Shown here: positions 35,201 through 42,291 of the stretch, one piece after another | Layout: each line of letters opens with the position of its first letter | Position numbering within the stretch: position 1 is the first letter of the stretch | Assembly (NCBI GenBank): GCA_030148025.1 | Contig: JASBUG010000041.1 | Coordinates: 1 to 64,000 of the forward strand | DNA length: 64,000 bases | Reading direction: 5' to 3' | Origin: Flavobacteriaceae bacterium | GTDB lineage: Bacteria > Bacteroidota > Bacteroidia > Flavobacteriales > Flavobacteriaceae | Program-made: the position numbers and the translations under genes | Notes under the pieces: generated by a model | Told to the model about the DNA's origin: nothing | Databases searched by the model: none | The model's input: the letters and a program-made list of their open reading frames with translations, nothing else

Positions 35201-35271
35201 TGTCATTCCTGCAAAAGCAGGAATCTTTTTGTTATTCGGTGGTTGAGATTCCTGCCTACGCAGGAATGACA
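35201..35271. repeat. Palindrome pair (CCTGC..GCAGG type) in the hisA-hisF spacer
   Basis: TGTCATTCCTGCAAAAGCAG (from 35201) followed by an inverted copy ending CGCAGGAATGACA (to 35271). Each half is itself a palindrome, and together they can form an extended stem. It ends one base before the hisA stop. Confidence 0.85.
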
Positions 35272-35272
35272 A

Positions 35273-36034
35273 CTACTGATTAATTATAAATTGCTCTAAT
35301 TGTTTTAAACTAATTTTATTTTCGTAAATAGCTTTACCAATAATTACACCTTCACAACCTAACTCTTCTAATTTTGGTATTTCACTAAATGTCGAGATAC
35401 CTCCAGAGGCTATTAGTTTAGGAGGTTGAGATTTCTCGTCGCTTTGCTCTGTCGAGATGACATTACATTCGTTTAATATCCTTTTGTATAAATCAAATGA
35501 TGGTCCTTGAAGCATTCCATCTTTAGATATATCTGTACAAATCACATAATCAACCCCCTTATTCATATAATCTTTAATAAATGGTATTACAGATAAATCA
35601 CTCGTTTCTAGCCATCCTGAAACAGCTATTTTTTCATTAATACAATCTGCTCCTAAAATAATTTTATCTGATCCATATTTAGATATCCAAGATTCAAACA
35701 CATCTGGATTCTTTACAGCAATACTACCACCTGTTATTTGGTTAGCACCACTTTCAAAAGCTATTTTTAAATCTTCATTACTTTTTAAGCCTCCTCCAAA
35801 ATCAATTTTCAAATTTGTTTTAGTTGCTATAGTTTCTAAAACTTTATAGTTAATGATTTTGCTAGCTTTGGCTCCATCAAGATCTACCACGTGTAAATAT
35901 TGTATACCAGCATCTTCAAACTGTTTAGCTATTTCTAGTGGATTTTCGTTGTATACCTTTTTTGTGTCATAATCACCTTTGGTTAGTCTAACACATTTTC
36001 CTTCTATAATATCTATTGCAGGTATAATTCTCAT
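35273..36034 (-). CDS. hisA: Phosphoribosylformimino-5-aminoimidazole carboxamide ribotide isomerase with in-frame repeat insertion
   Basis: The 253-residue TIM-barrel HisA has [10 protein letters not shown] with catalytic Asp8, [23 protein letters not shown], the second Asp in ILGADC (about 130), [14 protein letters not shown] and [11 protein letters not shown]. It isomerises ProFAR to PRFAR. Residues 192-203 ([12 protein letters not shown]) are encoded by a copy of the intergenic palindrome at 35428-35463, in frame and just before the strand that leads to LIASGG. HisA is normally about 240-245 residues, so the protein is a little long. It overlaps hisH by 4 bases. The insertion probably lies in a surface loop, but its effect is unknown. 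Confidence 0.97.
   Translation of the reverse strand: MRIIPAIDIIEGKCVRLTKGDYDTKKVYNENPLEIAKQFEDAGIQYLHVVDLDGAKASKIINYKVLETIATKTNLKIDFGGGLKSNEDLKIAFESGANQITGGSIAVKNPDVFESWISKYGSDKIILGADCINEKIAVSGWLETSDLSVIPFIKDYMNKGVDYVICTDISKDGMLQGPSFDLYKRILNECNVISTEQSDEKSQPPKLIASGGISTFSEIPKLEELGCEGVIIGKAIYENKISLKQLEQFIINQ
35428..35463. repeat. Palindromic repeat inserted in frame within hisA
   Basis: The minus strand reads TGTCATCTCGACAGAGCAAA then GCGACGAGAAATCTC. It is nearly identical to the intergenic copy at 34361-34395. It encodes residues 192-203 of HisA, lying in the loop before LIASGG, with the reading frame kept. Confidence 0.85.
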
Positions 36035-36615
36035 GATAATTCAATAAAGTTTTTTAGTATTAATTCACCAATATCTCCACTTTTTTCCGGGTGAAATTGT
36101 ACTCCGTAAAAATTCTCTTTTTGTAAAGCTGTTGAATACGTTATGCCATAATCTGTAAACGCGATTGCTTCATCACAAGACTCAGCATAATAACTATGAA
36201 CCAGATACATATATGAGTGTTCTTTTATACCTTTAAACAGATCTGTTTTTAGGTTGTAAATGGTGTTCCAACCCATTTGAGGCACCTTTTTCTCATTGTT
36301 GAACCTTTTTATATCCACATTAAATACTCCCAAACCAACTGTGTTATTCTCTTGTGTATGATTGCACAAAAGCTGCATCCCTAGGCAAATTCCTAAAACA
36401 GGTTGTTTTAAATTTGGTATTAGCTCATCTAAACCTGATTCTTTAAGTTTTTTCATTGCATTACTTGCTTCACCAACACCAGGAAAAATTACTTTATCAG
36501 CATTTTTAATTACCTCAGGATTATTAGATAATATAGCTTTATAACCTAATCGTTTAAAAGCAAACTGGATACTTTGAATATTTCCAGCACCATAATCTAT
36601 AATTACTATTTTCAT
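36031..36615 (-). CDS. hisH: Imidazole glycerol phosphate synthase glutamine amidotransferase subunit
   Basis: The 194-residue class I glutamine amidotransferase has the nucleophile Cys77 in GICLGMQLL and the His175/Glu177 pair in FHPEKSG. The start [16 protein letters not shown] is typical of HisH. It supplies ammonia to HisF through the heterodimer. The 4-base overlap with hisA (ATGA) indicates coupling. Upstream, a 42-base spacer to hisB is filled by a palindromic repeat. All catalytic residues are in place and the length is normal (about 195-200). Confidence 0.97.
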   Translation of the reverse strand: MKIVIIDYGAGNIQSIQFAFKRLGYKAILSNNPEVIKNADKVIFPGVGEASNAMKKLKESGLDELIPNLKQPVLGICLGMQLLCNHTQENNTVGLGVFNVDIKRFNNEKKVPQMGWNTIYNLKTDLFKGIKEHSYMYLVHSYYAESCDEAIAFTDYGITYSTALQKENFYGVQFHPEKSGDIGELILKNFIELS

Positions 36616-36621
36616 ATTTAA

Positions 36622-36648
36622 GACCTCTCGACTCCGCTCGAGGTGACA
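36622..36648. repeat. Palindrome (CTCGACTCCGCTCGAGGTGACA type) in the hisB-hisH spacer
   Basis: GACCTCTCGACTCCGCTCGA followed by GGTGACA. The core CTCGA..TCGAG is palindromic. It fills most of the 42-base spacer. Confidence 0.75.
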
Positions 36649-36657
36649 TTTAGATAT

Positions 36658-37800
36658 TTATAAAATTCCTTTAGTAGTTGGTAAAATGAGTTTGTCTGCA
36701 TCTCTTTTTACGGCTACTTTTATAGCTTTAGCAAAAGCCTTAAAAATAGCTTCTATTTTGTGATGCTCATTTACACCTTCAGCTTTAATGTTTAAGTTGC
36801 ATTTAGCACCATCTGTAAACGATTTAAAAAAGTGCATAAACATTTCTGTAGGCATTTTACCAATCATCTCTCGTTTAAAATCAGCTTCCCAAACTAACCA
36901 ATTTCTACCTCCAAAATCTATTGCTACTTGTGCTAAACAATCATCCATTGGTAAACAAAATCCGTAACGCTCTATGCCAAGTTTATTTCCTAAAACCTGA
37001 TTAAATAAATCACCAAGAGCAATTGCTGTATCTTCAATGGTATGGTGTTCATCGACTTCAAGATCGCCTTTAACTTTAATATCTAAATCCATTTGACCAT
37101 GACGTGCTAATTGATCTAACATGTGGTCGAAAAATGCAATTCCAGTGTCGATATCACTTTTTCCTGTTCCGTCTAGGTTTAGTGCAATATCTATTTTCGT
37201 TTCGTTAGTATTGCGTTGTAAACTACCTGAACGCTGTTGTAGTTTTAAGAACTCATAAATTTCTTGCCAATCATTAGATTCTAATCCTATAAATGAGTTT
37301 AATTCTTCTTGCTTAACTGTAATATCATTAGTACCTAAATTGGTTTTATCATTAATGTAAATACCCTTAGAATTTAAGTTTTTAGCTAATTCGATATCTG
37401 TTAAACGATCTCCGATAACATATGAGTTTTTTAAATCGAAATCATCTGAAAAATATTTAGTCAATAAGCCTGTATTTGGTTTACGAGTTGGCGCGTTATC
37501 TTTAGCAAAAGTTCTATCTATAAATTGCTCTTCAAAAACAATTCCTTCATTTTTAAAAGTGTCAATTATGAAATTGTGTACTGGCCAAAATGTATTTTCT
37601 GGAAAAGCGTCAGTGCCTAAACCATCTTGATTTGTTATCATAACTATTTCATAATTCAGCTCTTTACTAATCTTAGATAAATATTGAAATACTTTAGGAT
37701 AGAACTCTAGTTTTTCAAACGAATCTATTTGTTCATCAGCTGGTTCTTTTATAAGTGTACCATCTCTATCAATAAATAATACTTGTGTTTTCATATTCAT
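36658..37800 (-). CDS. hisB: Bifunctional histidinol-phosphatase / imidazoleglycerol-phosphate dehydratase
   Basis: The 380-residue protein fuses a HAD-type phosphatase (about 1-170, [12 protein letters not shown] with the nucleophile Asp, [24 protein letters not shown]) to an IGP dehydratase domain (about 190-380, [56 protein letters not shown]). It performs steps 7 and 9 of the pathway. The start could also be Met3 (MKTQVLFID); Met1 is the first ATG. The spacer to hisC holds a palindromic repeat. The fusion is typical of Bacteroidota and gamma-proteobacteria. Confidence 0.97.
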   Translation of the reverse strand: MNMKTQVLFIDRDGTLIKEPADEQIDSFEKLEFYPKVFQYLSKISKELNYEIVMITNQDGLGTDAFPENTFWPVHNFIIDTFKNEGIVFEEQFIDRTFAKDNAPTRKPNTGLLTKYFSDDFDLKNSYVIGDRLTDIELAKNLNSKGIYINDKTNLGTNDITVKQEELNSFIGLESNDWQEIYEFLKLQQRSGSLQRNTNETKIDIALNLDGTGKSDIDTGIAFFDHMLDQLARHGQMDLDIKVKGDLEVDEHHTIEDTAIALGDLFNQVLGNKLGIERYGFCLPMDDCLAQVAIDFGGRNWLVWEADFKREMIGKMPTEMFMHFFKSFTDGAKCNLNIKAEGVNEHHKIEAIFKAFAKAIKVAVKRDADKLILPTTKGIL

Positions 37801-37844
37801 TTTTACTATTTGGAAGTACTGTTTTTTTATTTATAACTTCTTGT

Positions 37845-37895
37845 GGATTCCGCTTCACACTTCGACTACGCTCAGTGGGACAGTGCGGAATGACA
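37845..37895. repeat. Composite palindrome in the hisC-hisB spacer
   Basis: GGATTCCGCTTCACACTTCG, then ACTACGCTCAGTGGGACAGT, then GCGGAATGACA. The outer bases pair (GGATTCCGC with GCGGAATGAC) around a second CTTCGACTACGCTCAG-type palindrome, so one element appears nested in another. Confidence 0.75.
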
Positions 37896-37899
37896 ATAC

Positions 37900-38946
37900 T
37901 TATTGTAATTTATTTAATACGTTTATTAGTGTGTTGTTTTCTTTTTCTGTGCCAACGGTAATTCTTAAGCAATTATCGCATAAGGGTTGATTACTTCTGT
38001 TTCTTACCACAATTCCTTTATTTATTAGTTGCGTATAACGCTTGTTAGCATCATCCACTTTTAATAGAATAAAATTTGTACTTGAATTATAAATTCTTTC
38101 TACAAAAGGAACTTCTTTTAGTTTTAACATCAATTGTTTTCTCTGTTCAATCAAAGTTTTAATTTGCTTCTCTACATCTTGATTATTTAGTTGCAGAACT
38201 GCTTTTTCCTGACTTAATACATTGACGTTGTATGGAGGTTTAATTTTGTTTAAATAAGAGATTATCTCTTCTGAAGCGTAACATATACCAAGTCGTATTC
38301 CTGCTACACCATACGCCTTTGATAATGTTTGTGTAACAATAAGATTAGGGTACTCATTTAATCTAGTTAACCAACTTTTATTTTCTGAAAAATCAATATA
38401 AGCTTCATCAATAACCAGTATTCCGTTAAAAGAATTGAGTAATGTTTCAATTTTAGACACATCAATATCGTTAGCGGTTGGGTTGTTTGGCGAACAAATA
38501 AAAATGAGCTTCGTTTGTTCATTTATAGTTTGTAATATTTTACTTGTATCAATCTGAAAATTAGTATCTAATTCAACTTTTAAAACCTCTATAGCATTTG
38601 TATTAGCTAATACTTCATACATTCCATACGTTGGTGGTAGCGTAATTATATTGTCTTTGTTTGGTTCGCAAAACACCCTGAAAATGAGGTCTAATACTTC
38701 ATCACTGCCATTACCTATCAAAATTTGAGATTTGTCAATTCCTTTTTGAGTCGCTAAAATGTCCTTTACTTTATTTTGATAAGGATCTGGATACCTATTA
38801 ACCTCAGAATTAAATGGATTTTCATTTGCATCAAGGAAAATCATATTATTTGAATCGCCTTGAAACTCATCTCTAGCCGAAGTATATGGTCTTAGGTTTT
38901 TTATGTTTCCTCTTACCAACGTTTTTAAGTCAAAATCTTTTTTCAT
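37900..38946 (-). CDS. hisC: Histidinol-phosphate aminotransferase
   Basis: The 348-residue class I/II aminotransferase has LDANENPFNSEVNRYPDP at the N-terminus, IGNGSDEVLDLIFRVFCEP, the substrate-binding CSPNNPTAN, and VIDEAYIDF. The PLP-binding Lys210 lies in TLSKAYGVAGIRLG, followed by VRNRSNQPLCDNCLRITVGT. It transaminates imidazole acetol phosphate with glutamate (step 8). The length is normal. It is the third gene of the operon, flanked on both sides by palindromic repeats in the spacers. Confidence 0.97.
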   Translation of the reverse strand: MKKDFDLKTLVRGNIKNLRPYTSARDEFQGDSNNMIFLDANENPFNSEVNRYPDPYQNKVKDILATQKGIDKSQILIGNGSDEVLDLIFRVFCEPNKDNIITLPPTYGMYEVLANTNAIEVLKVELDTNFQIDTSKILQTINEQTKLIFICSPNNPTANDIDVSKIETLLNSFNGILVIDEAYIDFSENKSWLTRLNEYPNLIVTQTLSKAYGVAGIRLGICYASEEIISYLNKIKPPYNVNVLSQEKAVLQLNNQDVEKQIKTLIEQRKQLMLKLKEVPFVERIYNSSTNFILLKVDDANKRYTQLINKGIVVRNRSNQPLCDNCLRITVGTEKENNTLINVLNKLQ

Positions 38947-38958
38947 ATATAGTTATAT

Positions 38959-38984
38959 AGATTCCTGCCTTCGCAGGAATGACA
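38959..38984. repeat. Palindrome (CCTGCCTTCGCAGG type) in the hisD-hisC spacer
   Basis: AGATTCCTGCCTTCGCAGGA followed by ATGACA. The core CCTGC..GCAGG is palindromic and matches the hisA-hisF spacer copies. It ends three bases before the hisD stop. Confidence 0.85.
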
Positions 38985-38987
38985 AAA

Positions 38988-40271
38988 TCATTTTAAATCA
39001 TTTAGCCTAATTGATACTGCATTTTTGTGCGCCTGTAAACCTTCGGCTTCAGCCATTAATTCAATGGTATTACCTATAGATTTTAATCCTTCCTTACTTA
39101 TTTGTTGAAATGAAATACTTTTTTGAAAGCTATCTAGATTCACTCCTGAAAATGCTTTTGCATAACCATTAGTTGGCAAGGTATGATTAGTGCCAGAAGC
39201 ATAATCGCCAGCACTTTCTGGCGTGTAATTACCAATAAAAACAGATCCAGCATTTTGAATTCCTTGAACAAATAAATCGTTGTTATTAGTGCAAACTATA
39301 AAGTGTTCTGGGGCATACTGATTTATTAAATCTAAAGCAATCTCTTCATTTTCAACATAAATCATTTTAGATTTTGAGATAGCAATTTCAGCGATATCTT
39401 TTCTTGGCAGTTCTTGTATCTGCATATCAATTTCTTTTTCAACGTTTTCAATTAAATCCTTAGAAGTCGATACTAAAATAACCTGACTGTCTGTTCCGTG
39501 TTCAGCTTGACTTAATAGATCTGAAGCCACATAACCAGCATTTGCAGAATCGTCTGCAACAACTAATAATTCGCTAGGACCAGCAGGCATATCTATAGCT
39601 ACTCCATATTTAGTTGCCATTTGTTTTGCTACAGTCACAAATTGGTTTCCCGGTCCAAAAATTTTATCAACTTTTAAAACAGTTTCAGTACCAAACGTCA
39701 TAGCTGCCACAGCTTGAATACCTCCTACTTTGTAAATCTTGGTAATTCCACAGAGATTTGCCGTATATAATATTTCATCAGCTATTTTTCCTTCACTATT
39801 AGGTGGTGTGCATAAAATGATTTCTTTACAACCTGCTATTTTAGCTGGAACAGCTAGCATTAATACTGTTGAAAATAATGGCGCTGTACCTCCAGGAATA
39901 TATAGACCTACACATTCTATTGGTCTTTTTTCTTGCCAACACACAACACCAGTTGTAGTTTCTATTTTATTGCCAGAAATTTCTTGAGCTTTGTGAAATG
40001 CTTCAATATTATTTTTTGCCTGAGCTATTGCCTGTTTAAGTTCATTAGCTATTTTATTTTCCGATTCATTTAACTCTTTATCACTCACTAAAATGTTATC
40101 TAGATCAGCTCCATCAAAAATTGATGTATATTTTGAAACCGCAGCATTTCTATGCTGTCTTACATCTTTAAAAATCTCGAAAACAGTGTCTTCAATATCA
40201 TCAACTGTTTGAGTTGGTCGTTTTAAAATCTCAGACCACGTTTCTCTTTTTGGATTAACTATTTTTTGCAT
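38988..40271 (-). CDS. hisD: Histidinol dehydrogenase
   Basis: The 427-residue protein has the HisD pattern: VGLYIPGGTAPLFSTVLMLA, VGGIQAVAAMTFGTE, KIFGPGNQFVTVAKQ, VAIDMPAGPSELLVVAD and LLSQAEHGTDSQVIL. The zinc and catalytic residues lie in NQYAPEHFIV and GSVFIGNYTPESAGDYASGTNHTLPT. It oxidises L-histidinol to L-histidine with two NAD+ (steps 10 and 11). Length is normal. It is the second gene after hisG; the 47-base spacer carries a degenerate palindrome. Confidence 0.98.
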   Translation of the reverse strand: MQKIVNPKRETWSEILKRPTQTVDDIEDTVFEIFKDVRQHRNAAVSKYTSIFDGADLDNILVSDKELNESENKIANELKQAIAQAKNNIEAFHKAQEISGNKIETTTGVVCWQEKRPIECVGLYIPGGTAPLFSTVLMLAVPAKIAGCKEIILCTPPNSEGKIADEILYTANLCGITKIYKVGGIQAVAAMTFGTETVLKVDKIFGPGNQFVTVAKQMATKYGVAIDMPAGPSELLVVADDSANAGYVASDLLSQAEHGTDSQVILVSTSKDLIENVEKEIDMQIQELPRKDIAEIAISKSKMIYVENEEIALDLINQYAPEHFIVCTNNNDLFVQGIQNAGSVFIGNYTPESAGDYASGTNHTLPTNGYAKAFSGVNLDSFQKSISFQQISKEGLKSIGNTIELMAEAEGLQAHKNAVSIRLNDLK

Positions 40272-40293
40272 AATAATTTTTGTATTATTTAAT

Positions 40294-40318
40294 GAGATAC
40301 TGAATCAAGTTCAGTATG
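40294..40318. repeat. Degenerate palindrome in the hisG-hisD spacer
   Basis: GAGATACTGAATCAAGTTCA followed by GTATG. The core CTGAA..TTCAG is palindromic, with the same GAGAT start as other copies. It ends at the hisG stop codon. Confidence 0.6.
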
Positions 40319-41176
40319 CTAAAGCACCATTTTTTCGATTGGACAAACTAGAATACCTTGAGCTCCTTTTAACTTTAATTCATCAATGATCTCCCAAAAC
40401 TGATCTTTGCTGATTACTGAATGAACAGAGCTCCAACCTTCTTCTGCTAATGGCAATACTGTTGGACTCTTCATTCCTGGAAGTACATTTATAATATCTT
40501 GGAGCTTGTCGTTTGGTGCATTAAGCAATACATACTTTGAAGCTCTGCCTTTTAAAACTGATTTGATTCGGAACTGAATTCTATCTAATAGCTCTTTAGA
40601 TTCTGATGCTATTTTTGGAGATACAGCCAAAACTGCTTCAGATTTTAAGATAACATCTACTTCTTTTAAATTGTTCTTGAATAAAGTGCTTCCGCTAGAA
40701 ACTATATCAACTATAGCATCGGCAAGACCAATATTTGGTGCTATTTCTACAGAACCATTAATTACATGAAGGTTGGCATTTATGCCTTCATTTGCTAAAA
40801 ACTCTCTTACAGTATTAGGATACGATGTAGCGATTTGTTTTCCGGAAAGATCTTGCAGGCTATTGTATTCAAAAGATTTAGGAACTGCTATTGATACGCG
40901 ACATTTTGAAAAACCTAAGTTTTCAATTGAATCAATGTCATCACCTTTTTCTATTAGTACATTCTTACCAATAATAGCCACATCTACAACACCATCTCTT
41001 AGATATTGTGGAATATCGCCATTACGTAAATAGAAAACTTCTAAAGGAAAGTTTCTTGCTGATGCTTTTAATTGATCTTTACCATTGTCGATAGAAATTC
41101 CAATGTCTTTTAACAGTTTCATGGAGTCATCGTGTAAACGTCCAGATTTTTGAACTGCAATTTTTAATTTACTCAT
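40319..41176 (-). CDS. hisG: ATP phosphoribosyltransferase (long form)
   Basis: The 285-residue protein is the long (HisG-L) form, with a catalytic domain of about 1-215 (LKIAVQKSGRLHDDSMKLLKD, VDVAIIGKNVLIEKG, ATSYPNTVREFLANEGI, GSVEIAPNIGLADAIVDIVSSG). A C-terminal regulatory ACT-like domain (about 216-285, LPGMKSPTVLPLAEEGW) follows. It makes phosphoribosyl-ATP from PRPP and ATP, the committed step, and long forms are feedback-inhibited by histidine. It is the first structural gene of the operon, behind the attenuator, so both enzyme inhibition and transcription attenuation probably act. Confidence 0.97.
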   Translation of the reverse strand: MSKLKIAVQKSGRLHDDSMKLLKDIGISIDNGKDQLKASARNFPLEVFYLRNGDIPQYLRDGVVDVAIIGKNVLIEKGDDIDSIENLGFSKCRVSIAVPKSFEYNSLQDLSGKQIATSYPNTVREFLANEGINANLHVINGSVEIAPNIGLADAIVDIVSSGSTLFKNNLKEVDVILKSEAVLAVSPKIASESKELLDRIQFRIKSVLKGRASKYVLLNAPNDKLQDIINVLPGMKSPTVLPLAEEGWSSVHSVISKDQFWEIIDELKLKGAQGILVCPIEKMVL

Positions 41177-41177
41177 A

Positions 41178-41202
41178 GTATTTCCTGCGAATGCAGGTAT
41201 CT
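41178..41202. repeat. Degenerate palindrome between the his attenuator and hisG
   Basis: TATTTCCTGCGAATGCAGGT followed by ATCTT. The CCTGC..GCAGG core matches the other spacer copies. It lies just upstream of the hisG start codon. Confidence 0.65.
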
Positions 41203-41224
41203 TTTTAATTAAACTTAGTTTTTG

Positions 41225-41236
41225 TTTGAGTAAATC
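41225..41236 (-). promoter_or_regulatory. Segment complementary to the attenuator loop
   Basis: On the minus strand this reads GATTTACTCAAA, the exact complement of TTTGAGTAAATC at 41281-41292 in the upper stem and loop of the his terminator. It lies downstream of the terminator, so readthrough RNA could form a 12-bp pairing. Confidence 0.4.
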
Positions 41237-41263
41237 TTTTCGGAGAGATTTCCATTTTTATGG

Positions 41264-41299
41264 AAAAACAAAACCCGCTTGATTTACTCAAACGGGTTT
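41264..41299 (-). terminator. his operon attenuator terminator
   Basis: On the minus strand AAACCCG (41299-41293) pairs with CGGGTTT (41277-41271), with an inner stem of TTGA/TCAA. It is followed by the U-rich tract TTTTGTTTTT. The bases 41287-41294 (CGTTTGAG) are also complementary to leader bases 41339-41346 (CTCAGGCG), so the hairpin has a competing antiterminator. Confidence 0.85.
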
Positions 41300-41332
41300 C
41301 AAAATATATTTTAAAGTTTATTCAATACATTT

Positions 41333-41389
41333 TCAGCTCGCCTGAGTGCAAGTATGAAAATGATGATGATGTAATTGAATAAAATTCAT
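41333..41389 (-). CDS. hisL: Histidine operon leader peptide
   Basis: The 18-codon frame encodes MNFIQLHHHHFHTCTQAS, with five His in six consecutive codons (7-12) and the stop 34 bases before the terminator stem. It is preceded by a promoter-like element and followed by hisG. In classical attenuation, shortage of charged His-tRNA stalls the ribosome at the His codons. Here that would leave the CAG GCG region free to pair with CGTTTGAG (41287-41294), which prevents the terminator. When His is plentiful the ribosome reaches the stop codon, covers that region and allows the terminator. This is a reading from the sequence and is unproven. Confidence 0.88.
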   Translation of the reverse strand: MNFIQLHHHHFHTCTQAS

Positions 41390-41406
41390 GTTTCTTTTTG
41401 TCTGAA

Positions 41407-41439
41407 CAAATATTTCGAAATAAAATTTATATATCCAAA
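41407..41439 (-). promoter_or_regulatory. Likely his operon promoter
   Basis: On the minus strand TTTG (41439-41436), a 21-base spacer and AATATTTG (41414-41407) closely approach the TTG/TAnnTTTG consensus. The predicted start of transcription falls a few bases before the leader ATG at 41389. Confidence 0.6.
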
Positions 41440-41454
41440 CTTTTTTAGAAAAAA

Positions 41455-42270
41455 TTACTGATTCCCTAAAATAATTGGCAATCCATCTTTACCAGAACCA
41501 ATAACCACAACTTTACTATTAGGAGACTCAGAAAGTTTTAATGTAGCTTCAATTCCTTTGTCTTGAAGGATCTTTTCGGTAAGTGATGCACTTAATATAC
41601 GGTTAGCATCAGCTTTACCTTTTGCTTCAATGATTTGTCGTTCGGCCTCTTTTTGCGCTGTTACTAATCTAAACTCATATTCAAGAGATTCCTGTTCTTG
41701 TTTAAGTTTACGCTCAATCGCATCTTTAATTGTTACAGGTAAAGTCACATCTCTAATTAATATTTCATTCAACTGAATGTATTGATCATCGACAATTTTT
41801 TTTGTTTCTTCAAAAATCTCTACCTGAATAACATCTCGCTTACTTGAGTATAATTGCTCTGGTGTATAACGTCCTACTACACTTCTGGCTGCCGAACGAA
41901 TTGCTGGTAATAAAATACGCTCTTTATACATTTCACTCTTTTCCTGATGCAATTTCCCAAGATCATTATACTTAGGCTGAAACCAAGCTGAAGCGTCTAG
42001 CTTAATATCTAGCCCGTTAGACGATAATACGTCCATTTTTTCAAAAGCTTCTTGTTGGCGTACTTCATAAATATGCACTTTGTTCCAAGGCATTACTAAA
42101 TGAAATCCTTCGCCTAATGGCGGCTCATCAGTAACAACACCGCCACCAAACGTTTTATAAAGCACTCCTGCTTCACCAGATCCAACCGTAACTGCCGATT
42201 TAGAAACTAGAATAATTGATACGATAACGATGAATAGGATTGGTAATCCAATTTTAGGTAATTTTTCCAT
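41455..42270 (-). CDS. Prohibitin/SPFH domain membrane protein
   Basis: The 271-residue protein has one N-terminal membrane helix (about 6-24, IGLPILFIVIVSIILVSKSA), then an SPFH/band 7 domain (about 28-200). It contains GSGEAGVLYKTFGGGV, EGFHLVMPWNKVHIYEVRQQ and ILIRDVTLPVTIKDAIERKLKQ, followed by a coiled-coil tail. Such proteins form large membrane-bound ring assemblies, sometimes regulating proteases. It is the last gene of a four-gene operon with fabG, a secreted protein and a VWA protein. The his attenuator lies 66 bases downstream on the same strand, so readthrough could enter the his leader. Confidence 0.9.
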   Translation of the reverse strand: MEKLPKIGLPILFIVIVSIILVSKSAVTVGSGEAGVLYKTFGGGVVTDEPPLGEGFHLVMPWNKVHIYEVRQQEAFEKMDVLSSNGLDIKLDASAWFQPKYNDLGKLHQEKSEMYKERILLPAIRSAARSVVGRYTPEQLYSSKRDVIQVEIFEETKKIVDDQYIQLNEILIRDVTLPVTIKDAIERKLKQEQESLEYEFRLVTAQKEAERQIIEAKGKADANRILSASLTEKILQDKGIEATLKLSESPNSKVVVIGSGKDGLPIILGNQ

Positions 42271-42291
42271 TTTATTTGATTGTTATTTTGT

